Below, piece after piece: positions 15,595 to 24,098 of a stretch of DNA of 64,000 bases. Position 1 is the first letter of the stretch; every line of letters begins with the position of its first letter. The notes under the pieces were generated by a model. It did no database searches. It worked only from the letters and a program-made list of their open reading frames with translations, and was not told the DNA's origin. The translations under genes were made by a program, and so were the position numbers. Source of the DNA: Paenibacillus sabuli (GTDB lineage: Bacteria; Bacillota; Bacilli; Paenibacillales; Paenibacillaceae); assembly GCF_014705605.1 (NCBI RefSeq), contig NZ_JACXIZ010000036.1, forward strand, positions 36,246-100,245. The letters are read 5' to 3'.

Positions 15595-17438
15595 GCTTTC
15601 ACCCCTTTGTCTTCCAGTTCTTCCGGTTCGATATGGAAGCCATGGTCATCGATAATCGAACGCAGGAACATGCAGCCGAACGTCACAAGCAAACCGACGG
15701 CGCCAATGATGTAATTGCTAAACATGAAGCCGAAACCTGCAATGAAAAGTCCGATCGACATGAAGAGCGGCAAAATCGATGGCGACGGCATATGGATCGG
15801 TCCGATCGGCTCGGCCGGCGTCATGCCGCTGTTGCCGTCCATTTTTTCTTTCCAGTAGGCATCGTATCCGCGAACCAGCGGCGTCTGGGCAAAGTTGTAC
15901 TCCGGCGCAGGCGAGGAGATCGTCCACTCCAGCGTGCGTCCGTCTTCCCAAGGGTCGTTCGGCGCATCCTTCGGACGCATCGCCGTGACGACAATGTTGA
16001 CCAGGAATATGATCGTACCCACACCCATCAGGATCGCACCTATCGTACTGATCAAGTTCATGTTGTTGAAGCCGAGATTGTCCTGATACGTATAGATCCG
16101 GCGCGGCATACCCAGCAGACCGAGGAAATGCTGCACGAAAAATGTCAGATGGAAGCCGATGTAGAAGGTCCAGAACGTAAGCTTGCCTAGGCCTTCATTC
16201 AGCATGCGACCGAACATTTTGGGCCACCAGTAATGCAAGCCCGCAAAAATACCGAGCACCAGACCGCCAACGATGACGTAGTGGAAATGCGCGACGACAA
16301 AGTAGCTGTCGTGGTATTGATAATCGGCAGGCGCAGCGGCCAGCATGACGCCGGTCACCCCGCCCATGACAAAGGTCGGAATGAAGCCGATGCCGAACAG
16401 GTTGGCCGCTGTGAAGCGAATCGAACCGCCCCACATGGTGAAGAGCCAGTTGAATATCTTGATCCCGGTCGGGACGGCAATCAGCATGGTCGCAATCGAG
16501 AAGAGCGCGTTCGCGACCGGACCGAGGCCGGTAGTGAACATGTGATGCGCCCATACCATGAAGCCGAGGAAGCCGATCAGCACGGTAGCAAACACCATCG
16601 AGCTGTACCCGAAGAGCCGCTTGCGCGAGAAGGTGCTGATGACCTCGGAAATGACGCCGAACGCCGGCAAAATCAGAATGTATACCTCAGGATGACCGAA
16701 AATCCAGAAAATATGCTCCCACAGTACGGCGTTGCCGCCGTTGCCGACTTCGAAAAAGTTGGCGGCAAAGAGTCGGTCGAACATGAGCGCAGCCAGCCCG
16801 ACGGTCAGTGCCGGGAAGGCAAACAGGATCAGTGCCGACGTAATAAAGATCGCCCAGGTGAACATCGGCATCCGCATGAAGCTCATGCCGGGTGCGCGCA
16901 TGTTGATAATCGTGACCAGGAAGTTGATCCCGCCGATCAGCGTCCCGATCCCCGCGATCTGCAGGCCGATGACATAGAAGTCGACGCCGTGTCCGTCGCT
17001 GTAGGTCGGACTCGCGAGCGGCAAGTAGGACGTCCACCCGGCATCCGGCACGCTGCCGACGAACCAGCTGATGTTAAGCAACAGGCCGCCGAAGAAAAAC
17101 GTCCAGAAGCCAAGCGCGTTCAGGAACGGGAACGCAACGTCGCGCGCGCCGATCTGCAGCGGCACGATCGCATTCATCAGCGCGAATAGAATCGGCATCG
17201 CTGCCAGGAAGATCATGGTCGTGCCGTGCATCGTCAGCAACTCGTTATAGGTCGTTTCGCTAATGAAGTCATTAAGCGGCTGCCACAGCTGGATACGAAT
17301 CAGGATGGCTTCCAATCCACCGATCAGAAAGAAGAATCCACCGGCAATTAAATAAAGAATGCCTATTTTCTTATGGTCAACGGTAGTCAGCCAATCCATA
17401 AGACCGCTGTAACGTTTGACCGCATGTGCATGAGCCAA
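15591..17438 (-). CDS. ctaD: caa3 cytochrome oxidase subunit I
   Basis: 615-residue haem-copper oxidase catalytic subunit with at least 12 helices. Metal ligands are visible: TMHGTTMIF (low-spin haem His in helix 2), WIFGHPEVYILILP (Cu-B His and its cross-linked Tyr), VWAHHMF (two Cu-B His) and VVAHFHYV (haem a3 and haem a His). Tyr in GHPEVY marks an A-type oxygen reductase. It reduces O2 to water and pumps protons. It follows ctaC by 36 bases. Confidence 0.97.
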   Translation of the reverse strand: MAHAHAVKRYSGLMDWLTTVDHKKIGILYLIAGGFFFLIGGLEAILIRIQLWQPLNDFISETTYNELLTMHGTTMIFLAAMPILFALMNAIVPLQIGARDVAFPFLNALGFWTFFFGGLLLNISWFVGSVPDAGWTSYLPLASPTYSDGHGVDFYVIGLQIAGIGTLIGGINFLVTIINMRAPGMSFMRMPMFTWAIFITSALILFAFPALTVGLAALMFDRLFAANFFEVGNGGNAVLWEHIFWIFGHPEVYILILPAFGVISEVISTFSRKRLFGYSSMVFATVLIGFLGFMVWAHHMFTTGLGPVANALFSIATMLIAVPTGIKIFNWLFTMWGGSIRFTAANLFGIGFIPTFVMGGVTGVMLAAAPADYQYHDSYFVVAHFHYVIVGGLVLGIFAGLHYWWPKMFGRMLNEGLGKLTFWTFYIGFHLTFFVQHFLGLLGMPRRIYTYQDNLGFNNMNLISTIGAILMGVGTIIFLVNIVVTAMRPKDAPNDPWEDGRTLEWTISSPAPEYNFAQTPLVRGYDAYWKEKMDGNSGMTPAEPIGPIHMPSPSILPLFMSIGLFIAGFGFMFSNYIIGAVGLLVTFGCMFLRSIIDDHGFHIEPEELEDKGVKA

Positions 17439-17474
17439 GGTTGGTACCCTCCCCTTCTGTAATCCCCTCTATAA

Positions 17475-18521
17475 TCAATAATCCAGCTTCTGCTCGGACA
17501 AGTATTTGGCGATGGCTTCGATTTCTTCGTCCGATAGATCGACCTTCGGCATCTGGTTCCCCGGCTTGACCGCTTCCGGATCTTTGATCCATCTCACCAG
17601 ATTGTCGTACACAGAGCCTTCATTTTTGTACTTGGGGTCGTCCGTATTGAGCAGGAAGCCTGCCACGGCTTCGCGGCTGCCCATACCGGTCAGATTCGGA
17701 TACAGCCCTTGAAGTCCTTTGTCTCCGATTGCGTGGCAAGTCAGACATTGACTCGTGAACGTTTCGGCGATCGCCGCGTCCTCGGGCAGTGTGGCCGGCT
17801 CTTTCATTGCCGTCACCCAACGTTCGAAGGAGGCGTCGTCCACCGCCTTGACCTTGAAGTCCATATACGCATGCGAAGGTCCGCACAGCTCGGCGCATTT
17901 GCCGAGATATACGCCTGGTTTGGTTGCTTCGAAGTACATATTATTGACGTTCCCGCCGGGGTTCGTATCGATCTTGCCCGCCAGCGAAGGAATCCAGAAG
18001 GAGTGAATGACGTCTGCGGATTGCGCTTCGATCGAAATGACCGCATTGGTCGGAATAATCATTTCCTGTGCAGTTGTAATGCCATGGTCGGGATATTCGA
18101 ATTCCCACCAGTACTGGTGTGCGGTAACTTTGATCTGAATGGCGTTTTCATCCTTGCTGTAGTCCTGCGCAAGGCCAAAAACCGACTGAATAGTAGGCAC
18201 GCCGAGAATGACGAGCAGAATCAGTGGAATAACCGTCCAAATAATCTCCAGCTTGTGATTGCCTTCCACCTGCTTCGGAATTGTCTGGTCTCCGGGCTTT
18301 CTCCGGAAGCGAAACAAGACGTAAATCGCGATGGCGAAGACGACCACGACCACGAGCACCATAATCGTAATCGACAATTTCATAATACCGAGCTGTTCTT
18401 GGGCTACCGGTCCCTGCGGATTAAGTGCGGAAAGGTCTTCGCGGCCGCAAGCCGACAGCAGCAGCGCCATGCCCGCCAGCAGCGGCAGGAGCCGTTTTAC
18501 AACAGGCCACCGATTCATCAT
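17475..18521 (-). CDS. ctaC: caa3 cytochrome oxidase subunit II with fused cytochrome c
   Basis: 348-residue lipoprotein: signal peptide with lipobox LSAC (Cys25), two transmembrane helices, a periplasm-facing cupredoxin domain with the Cu-A motif CAELCGPSHAYM near residue 208, and a C-terminal cytochrome c domain with haem motif CLTCH near residue 260 and an axial Met in NQMPKVDLSD. This fusion defines caa3-type oxidases, which accept electrons from membrane cytochrome c. First gene of the operon, behind a leader of about 260 bases. Confidence 0.96.
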   Translation of the reverse strand: MMNRWPVVKRLLPLLAGMALLLSACGREDLSALNPQGPVAQEQLGIMKLSITIMVLVVVVVFAIAIYVLFRFRRKPGDQTIPKQVEGNHKLEIIWTVIPLILLVILGVPTIQSVFGLAQDYSKDENAIQIKVTAHQYWWEFEYPDHGITTAQEMIIPTNAVISIEAQSADVIHSFWIPSLAGKIDTNPGGNVNNMYFEATKPGVYLGKCAELCGPSHAYMDFKVKAVDDASFERWVTAMKEPATLPEDAAIAETFTSQCLTCHAIGDKGLQGLYPNLTGMGSREAVAGFLLNTDDPKYKNEGSVYDNLVRWIKDPEAVKPGNQMPKVDLSDEEIEAIAKYLSEQKLDY

Positions 18522-18782
18522 TCATCTACCCCACTTTGACTTATTCTGCAGTTGCCACGGCGTTAGGCCATACGGGTACGCAACCCTTTGTAAAAAGGGT
18601 CGTGTTGCGACGGCACGTCCTTAAAGATGACGCTAGCTCCGTCTAAGCGGAGCTTGTCCTAAAGTCTTGCCTATGGAAAAGCCGCTTCCGATGCGGCGCA
18701 AGGCGCTGACGCCGACATCGCCTAAGAGGGCAAACTGCGCGCGTTCACTGGTGTTTTCGGAATTCCTGCGAACTGAATCACT
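18522..18782 (-). promoter_or_regulatory. long structured 5' leader of the cta operon
   Basis: Between the mapped promoter and ctaC there are about 260 untranslated bases. They contain a perfect hairpin AGCTCCG-N6-CGGAGCT (18633-18652). Closer to ctaC there is a terminator-like element (18595-18626): a CGTG/CACG stem with flanking GG/CC, followed on the minus strand by CTTTTTAC. The arrangement resembles an attenuator. No known riboswitch or T-box consensus was recognised. Confidence 0.5.
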
Positions 18783-18788
18783 TTATTA

Positions 18789-18817
18789 AATATAAAGTTG
18801 ACGCCTCTATTTGTCAA
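18789..18817 (-). promoter_or_regulatory. sigma-A promoter of the cta operon
   Basis: On the minus strand a perfect TTGACA (complement of 18812-18817) is separated by exactly 17 bases from TATATT (complement of 18789-18794). It predicts a transcription start near 18782. The rest of the 18818-19087 interval holds no gene; it contains imperfect direct repeats of the type TGCAAGTC just before the sporulation lipoprotein gene. Confidence 0.8.
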
Positions 18818-19087
18818 TGTTCACAGGCGAGTTCACAAATTGTTCTCAAAGCCTTTCAACGCTTTGACGAGCGCTCATTCATCGTTAACATTTTTTCCTC
18901 ACGAATGGTCATTTATGTATCGTCTCGAAGCTGCATATTTCGGCCTGGTCGGCAAAAACTAACCGCAATTCATTAGGATTGTGAATCAACCTCATGTCTA
19001 CTTGCAAGTCAATCTGTAAGTCGACCTGCAAGACGCGTGGCAAGTCACGCTGCAATACATTTTGAGTCGACTAAGGAGGTCCTGTCA

Positions 19088-19915
19088 ATGTTAAAAGGCG
19101 CAGATCAAGCCGGTAGTGGATCGGGTCGTCCGACCGCCGTTGCACGGCCGATCCTCCGCGTCTGTCGTCCCGTCGTCCTGCGGCGTCTTGCCCGCGCCGG
19201 CGCTCTGATGCTGCTCGCGGGAGTCGTCGCGCTGTCGTGCATAGGCTGCAATTACAAGCAGCATGTACAGGAAAGCGAACATGATTACGGTTCGCAGGAT
19301 GCGGGCGATCCGAAGCTTTACGGCGGTCGGCAGTACGGAGCGCTCACCGGCAGAACGAATCAGCACGATAACCGTTATTTCGAATACAGCTCGCTCCTCT
19401 CGCGCGAGACGGCGCGGATCGACGGGCTCGCGACCTCGGTCGTCATGCTGACCGACAAAAACGCGTATGTCGGCATCGCCCTTGACTGGACCGCGGTGGG
19501 CACGAAGCGCAAAGGCGGCTTCGCCATGCGCGAACAAAACAATACCGGTACAACCGAGGGCGTCTACAACTTCCGGACCGGCAGTCCTTATTACAACAAC
19601 CGCAAAGCGATTACGCCGTTCAATTCGCCATTTTCCGTGCAAGACCACAATCTGATCTCGGGCGAGCTCAAGCAAACGATTGCCAAGCGTATTCGGAAGC
19701 TGGCCCCCCAGGTAGAAGAAATCCATATTTCGGCCAAGCGCGATTTTACAAACGAGATGGTCGATTATGCAAAAGAAGCTTGGCTCGGCCATCCCCTGCA
19801 GCCATACCTGAACAATTTCAATACAATGGTGAAATATGAATTCGCCGCCGGACAGACGCTGCCCGAACCTGTGGAGCGGCTAGTCAAGCAAGGCCGTCAG
19901 GCGAAAACGAAATAA
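19088..19915 (+). CDS. YhcN/YlaJ-family sporulation lipoprotein
   Basis: 275-residue predicted lipoprotein. After a basic N-terminus a hydrophobic segment ends in LSCIGCN, with the lipid-modified cysteine probably Cys54 (or Cys51). The body matches the YhcN/YlaJ family, with ARIDGLATSVVMLTDKNAYVGIALDW and EIHISAKRDFTNEMVDYAKEAW segments. Members are made in the forespore or found in the spore inner membrane. AAGGAGGTC supports the ATG at 19088 rather than the earlier in-frame start at 19037. This gene is good evidence for an endospore former. Confidence 0.85.
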   Translation: MLKGADQAGSGSGRPTAVARPILRVCRPVVLRRLARAGALMLLAGVVALSCIGCNYKQHVQESEHDYGSQDAGDPKLYGGRQYGALTGRTNQHDNRYFEYSSLLSRETARIDGLATSVVMLTDKNAYVGIALDWTAVGTKRKGGFAMREQNNTGTTEGVYNFRTGSPYYNNRKAITPFNSPFSVQDHNLISGELKQTIAKRIRKLAPQVEEIHISAKRDFTNEMVDYAKEAWLGHPLQPYLNNFNTMVKYEFAAGQTLPEPVERLVKQGRQAKTK

Positions 19916-20098
19916 ACGAGGGCGTGAGCTCAGCTGAAAGGTGATGCAATGCCAGGCGAAGCGCTGGGTGGCGATGCACGTGTGGGTGCCCGGGGTGCGC
20001 TGGAGTCCAGGGGCACGGGCGACACGAAGGGGTCGAGTGCTGCAAGCAAAGCAACAGGCTAGATTGAACGGAAAAACTGCCGACTTCGGCGGCAAATC

Positions 20099-20126
20099 AA
20101 AAAAAATCCCGCCTATCCAAGGCGGG
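20099..20126 (-). terminator. minus-strand intrinsic terminator
   Basis: CCCGCC (20108-20113) pairs with GGCGGG (20121-20126), and eight T residues follow on the minus strand (20099-20106). It serves minus-strand transcription from the small gene at 20301-20486, or blocks antisense reading into the lipoprotein gene. Confidence 0.7.
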
Positions 20127-20170
20127 TTCCCATACCGTTCTGCTGTTCGCAACGGTCATTTAACTTTTGT

Positions 20171-20302
20171 GGCTCGCGCTTCGCCTGCTCGCAGCGGTTG
20201 CACGTTTTCGTGACAACCGGCTCGCGCTTCGCCTGCTCGCAGCGGTTGCACGTTTTCGTGACAACCGGCTCGCGCTTCGCCTGCTCGCAGCGGTTGCACG
20301 TT
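20171..20302. repeat. 48-bp tandem repeat, 2.75 exact copies
   Basis: The unit starting GGCTCGCGCTTCGCCTGC occurs at 20171-20218 and 20219-20266, and as a partial copy at 20267-20302, with no differences seen between copies. The last copy runs up to the stop codon of the small minus-strand gene. Each unit carries GCGGTTGCACG and GTGACAACC. Perfect identity implies recent expansion. Confidence 0.85.
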
Positions 20303-20486
20303 AACCCACCGAGTTCATTTTACCAAGCTCATCCTCGACAAGATGGGTAAGTTCGTCCTCATAACCTCCAGTGATGCGGTACTTGCGCACGTAGTCCCGG
20401 ACAAATTTGCGCGGGTCTTTGGGCTGAAAAATTCTCGTGAGCTCCTTCAGGCTTTCCTTGACTTCATTGTGGCCTCTTTTAGCCAT
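20301..20486 (-). CDS. small basic protein, unknown
   Basis: 61-residue charged, soluble protein beginning MAKRGHNEVKESLKELTRI, with an R-K-F-V-R-D-Y-V-R-K-Y segment and an acidic C-terminal helix. GGGAGGGGATTTC before the ATG at 20486 gives a strong ribosome site. No family is recognised. The stop codon abuts the 48-bp tandem repeat. Confidence 0.6.
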   Translation of the reverse strand: MAKRGHNEVKESLKELTRIFQPKDPRKFVRDYVRKYRITGGYEDELTHLVEDELGKMNSVG

Positions 20487-20699
20487 GAAATCCCCTCCCA
20501 TTCATTGGATGGCGGTTCCTAAACGCACGTACGAGAAGTCTGTGCCGCTCGCAAGCAGACGCAGTCATCCACTCGCTCAAACGATGCTCCAAGACGGCAA
20601 GGCACTTCATGGTCAGCTGGATTTATGGTTATGACTTCCTTTATTATAGCAGTTAACGCAGTGGGAGAAAAGCAGCCTCTGCGTATTTCCCATAAACTT

Positions 20700-20849
20700 C
20701 TAGTCCTTCTCATCCTCCGAAGGGCGCTCCCCGTCGGCGGAGTCGTCTGCGGAAGTCTTGGATACCAAGCGCAAATAGGCAATGACGCCTACCACGCCCA
20801 CGACGACTCCGAATCCGACCAGCACATAGGTGACCCACCCCTCAGCCAT
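20700..20849 (-). CDS. small single-pass membrane protein
   Basis: 49-residue protein: short N-terminus, one helix of V/G/A residues (YVLVGFGVVVGVVGVIAYL) and a highly acidic C-terminal tail (ADDSADGERPSEDEKD). GGGGGTGA seven bases before the ATG makes it a credible gene. The shape resembles small respiratory or sporulation membrane peptides, but there is no recognisable family. Confidence 0.6.
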   Translation of the reverse strand: MAEGWVTYVLVGFGVVVGVVGVIAYLRLVSKTSADDSADGERPSEDEKD

Positions 20850-20958
20850 TCTTTATTCACCCCCATGTCATCCGTTTCCAGTTTAAGGACCATTATATCG
20901 AATTCATACGCCGGTTTCAATTCGACCCATCCCAACAAAAAGACCGGCGGCAAGCCGG

Positions 20959-21306
20959 TCAATTCCCGTCTGCCGTCGGACCTGCAGGATGATGCCGGTA
21001 TTGCTCCAAATCAATCCGTCCGCCCGCTCCTACCGTCACGCCCTCGGCCTCCAAGAGCATACGCTGCAGCTCGAATCCCGGCCCGTCCTTGAGCGCGATC
21101 TGTCCGGCGGCATTGACAACGCGCTGCCAGGGCAGTCCTCGGCTGCGGCTCATGGCGTGCAGGATGCGCACGACCTGCCGCGCCCCGCGCGGACTGCCCG
21201 CCAGTCCGGCGATTTGACCGTAGGTCATGACGCGGCCGGCCGGAATCGCGCTGACGATGCTCAGCACCTCTTCCGTGAACGGCGACAGGCTACGCGCTTC
21301 TTCCAT
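20959..21306 (-). CDS. alkyltransferase-like (ATL) DNA-binding protein
   Basis: 115-residue protein corresponding to the DNA-binding domain of O6-methylguanine methyltransferase. In true enzymes the acceptor motif is P-C-H-R-V; here it is PWQRV, with Trp replacing the active cysteine, the hallmark of alkyltransferase-like proteins. These bind O6-alkylguanine lesions and hand them to nucleotide excision repair. The helix GARQVVRILHAM contains the expected arginine finger. The ATG at 21306 follows GGGGGGAA; the upstream open frame is not needed. Confidence 0.88.
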   Translation of the reverse strand: MEEARSLSPFTEEVLSIVSAIPAGRVMTYGQIAGLAGSPRGARQVVRILHAMSRSRGLPWQRVVNAAGQIALKDGPGFELQRMLLEAEGVTVGAGGRIDLEQYRHHPAGPTADGN

Positions 21307-21434
21307 ACTTATTCCCCCCTTTCCCACCAGCTTGCAACATTTTGCTTCCATTATATATATTACGCTTTGAGCGATCCAATCTCGCCCCCGATTCTCGCCG
21401 CGTCGCAACGTCAATTACACAATCGTCGACGCCT

Positions 21435-22292
21435 TCAAATGGTGTTTTTGTTTTGCGCCCGGAATTGGCGCGGCGAGCAGCCGAAATAGGCGCGAAACGC
21501 CCTAGTGAAAGCAAATAACTCTGCATAACCGAGCGTATACGCAATTTCGGTCACCGCGTCCTCCGTGTCCCGCAGCAGCATCGCCCCCTTCTCCATGCGC
21601 AGTCGCTGCAAAAAACGGGAGGGAGATAAGCCGAACCGCCGGGAAAACCGGGTCGAGAAGCTCGACCGGTGCATCCCGAATCTGGCCGCCACGCCGTCGA
21701 CGGAGAGCGGCTCGGTATAATGCGTCTCCATATAGCGCCAGCACGCCTCCAGCCAATCCGTCTCGCTTCGCTGCCCCCCTCGTCCCGCCCCCATGCTGCC
21801 GAAGAGCCGGTACAGATCGGCGAGCAACTCCATGGCGAGGCCGCCCGTAGCGGTCTGGCTATACGCCGTATCCAGCAGTTGCTCCATAGCCTTGAGCGTG
21901 TGCGCCCCGCACCCGCCAACGAGGCATGGACGCTGCGAAGTGAACCCGAGCGCGTCCAGCATCGGCACCGCTTGCGGCCCCTGAAAAGCGACCCACATGA
22001 GCCTGGGAGGCGGTGATCCGTCCGGCACCGCACCGTAGGTATACAAGCGCCCGGGATACAGACAGAAGGCGTCGCCGGCGCGCAGCCGCACCTGTTCCTG
22101 CCCGTACAGTAGCTCCAACTCCCCCTGAGCGATGAGATGCATGCTACAGCATTCGATCTGGCGCGGACCGACGCGGTATACGGCCTTGGCCCGATTGCGA
22201 CCAGCGCGCAGCGGCCACAATCCCCCCGTCTGCTCCAGGCGACCAGGGACAAAATAATAAAAATCGGCGAATTGATCCTCCCACTCCTGCAC
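21435..22292 (-). CDS. AraC-family transcriptional regulator
   Basis: 285-residue protein: N-terminal cupin-like sensing domain (GDAFCLYPGRLYTYG) and C-terminal AraC-type double helix-turn-helix (LSVDGVAARFGMHRSSFS and the second helix around EIAYTLGYAELFAFTRAF). It is divergent from the sulfatase gene with about 120 bases between, so it is the likely activator of that gene. The effector is unknown. Confidence 0.87.
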   Translation of the reverse strand: MQEWEDQFADFYYFVPGRLEQTGGLWPLRAGRNRAKAVYRVGPRQIECCSMHLIAQGELELLYGQEQVRLRAGDAFCLYPGRLYTYGAVPDGSPPPRLMWVAFQGPQAVPMLDALGFTSQRPCLVGGCGAHTLKAMEQLLDTAYSQTATGGLAMELLADLYRLFGSMGAGRGGQRSETDWLEACWRYMETHYTEPLSVDGVAARFGMHRSSFSTRFSRRFGLSPSRFLQRLRMEKGAMLLRDTEDAVTEIAYTLGYAELFAFTRAFRAYFGCSPRQFRAQNKNTI

Positions 22293-22414
22293 GCCCGTTT
22301 CCCCCTTTGAGATCTACAACATAATGACAACTTCTATATAACATTTTAGCATGTTCAACGTGGCGTATCCGCGCTAATCTATAACAAAATGAAAAGTTAG
22401 AGGAGGAAGTCAAA

Positions 22415-23929
22415 TTGAAGAAGAAACGTCCGAACGTGCTGCTCATCACCAGTGATCAGCAGCACTGGAACACCATCGGCGCCTTCCAGTCGGAGCTGGC
22501 GACGCCCAATCTCGACCGTCTTGTCAGAGAAGGCACTGCCTTCACGCGAGCCTATTGTCCGAACCCGACCTGCACGCCGACTCGCGCTTCGATCATCACC
22601 GGCATGTACCCGAGCCAGCATGGCGCGTGGACCCTCGGCACCAAGCTGCTTGAGGATCGGCACACCGTGGGCGAGGATTTTCAAGCCGCCGGCTATCGGA
22701 CGGCTCTGGTGGGCAAGGCGCATTTTCAGCCGTTGCGCGGCACCGCCGAATTTCCGTCCATCGAGGCCTACCCGACGCTGCAGGATCTTGATTTCTGGAG
22801 ATCGTACGAGGAACCGTTTTATGGCTTCGAGCATATCGAGCTGGCGCGCAACCATACGAATGAAGCGCATGTCGGCCAGCACTACGCGCTATGGCTGGAG
22901 GAGCAGGGTTGCGAAGACTGGCGCAGCTATTTCCTTGCGCCAACCGGTACGATGGATCCGTCGATTCGCCACCGTTGGCCGATCCCGGAGAAGTATCATT
23001 ACAATACGTGGATTGCGGAGCGTTCGAATGCGCTCCTGGAGCGTTATGCCGAGCAGGATGAGCCGTTTTTTCTGTGGTCGAGCTTCTTTGACCCGCATCC
23101 GGATTATCTCGTGCCGGAGCCGTGGGACACGATGTACGATCCGGAGCAATTGACGATTCCCGAGCTCGTGCCCGGCGAGCACGATGCGAATCCGCCGCAT
23201 TTTGCGATGACGCAGGAGGAGTCCCCCGATTTTTCCGCTTGGCGGGAGAGCGGGCTCGGCATTCACGGGTACGGCTCGCACCTGTTGCCGGCGGAGGAGC
23301 GCAAGCGGCTCGTCGCGACCTATTACGGAATGGTCAGCCTGATGGACAAGTACATCGGTCGCATCCTCGACCGGCTCGACCAGCTTGGCCTGCGCGAGAA
23401 TACGCTCGTCGTGTTCACGTCCGATCACGGCCATTTTTACGGACAGCACGGGCTGCAGTACAAGGGCGGTTTTCACTATGAGGATCTGATCCGCGTGCCG
23501 ATGCTGGTCCGCTACCCCGGCCTTGTGCCGGCCGGGCGCGTCTCGGATGCGATCCAATCGCTCGTCGATCTGGCGCCGACGGCACTGCGCATGTGCGGCA
23601 TCGACGTGCCGCATGCGATGACAGGCGTCGACCAGAGCGCCGTCTGGCGCGGCGAGCAGGCCGAAGCGCGCGACCACGCCTTGTGCGAATTCCGGCACGA
23701 ACCGACGACGATCCATCAGAAGACGTACGTGGAACGACGCTACAAAATAACCGTCTACTACAAGCAAGCTTACGGAGAGCTCTTCGACCTGCAGGAGGAT
23801 CCCGGCGAGCTGCGCAATGAATGGAGCAACCCCGCGTATGCGGAGCTCAAATCCGAGCTGCTGCTCAAACTCGCCTGGGCCGAGCTGGGCAAGGAATCAA
23901 TGCCGATGCCGCGCATCTGGCATGCTTGA
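22415..23929 (+). CDS. type I sulfatase
   Basis: 504-residue cytoplasmic-looking sulfatase (alkaline-phosphatase fold). The formylglycine signature C-T-P-T-R (Cys53-Arg57, followed by ASIITG) is present, as are the metal-site segments TSDQQ near the N-terminus and FTSDHGHFYGQHG near residue 330. The cysteine is the residue modified to formylglycine. No signal peptide is seen. Translation starts at TTG behind GAGGAGGAAG. With the divergent AraC gene it forms a small inducible sulfate-ester use unit. Choline-sulfatase, phosphonate-esterase or heparan-type specificity cannot be decided. Confidence 0.9.
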   Translation: MKKKRPNVLLITSDQQHWNTIGAFQSELATPNLDRLVREGTAFTRAYCPNPTCTPTRASIITGMYPSQHGAWTLGTKLLEDRHTVGEDFQAAGYRTALVGKAHFQPLRGTAEFPSIEAYPTLQDLDFWRSYEEPFYGFEHIELARNHTNEAHVGQHYALWLEEQGCEDWRSYFLAPTGTMDPSIRHRWPIPEKYHYNTWIAERSNALLERYAEQDEPFFLWSSFFDPHPDYLVPEPWDTMYDPEQLTIPELVPGEHDANPPHFAMTQEESPDFSAWRESGLGIHGYGSHLLPAEERKRLVATYYGMVSLMDKYIGRILDRLDQLGLRENTLVVFTSDHGHFYGQHGLQYKGGFHYEDLIRVPMLVRYPGLVPAGRVSDAIQSLVDLAPTALRMCGIDVPHAMTGVDQSAVWRGEQAEARDHALCEFRHEPTTIHQKTYVERRYKITVYYKQAYGELFDLQEDPGELRNEWSNPAYAELKSELLLKLAWAELGKESMPMPRIWHA

Positions 23930-24098
23930 GGGCTTTCGGCCGGGTGCCGACATCGCGGGTCTGGTAAGCTTGAGGGCTTTCTTTGGCCGGACGCAGCTAT
24001 TGTGGGCAGTGAGCACTTCATGTGATGGGGCGGCGCGCCAGGCGGCCTAGGGCAGTGGGATGCCACACTATGGATCGGACGATTAACGTGCGGACAGA

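Noticed and set aside
18522..18782. Known riboswitch or T-box in the ctaC leader
   Set aside because: No conserved core of T-box, SAM, cobalamin or GEMM classes could be matched; only generic hairpins are visible, so it is reported as an uncharacterised leader.
20171..20302. Possible small CRISPR array
   Set aside because: Units are directly contiguous with no unique spacers and no cas genes are nearby, so it is a plain tandem repeat.
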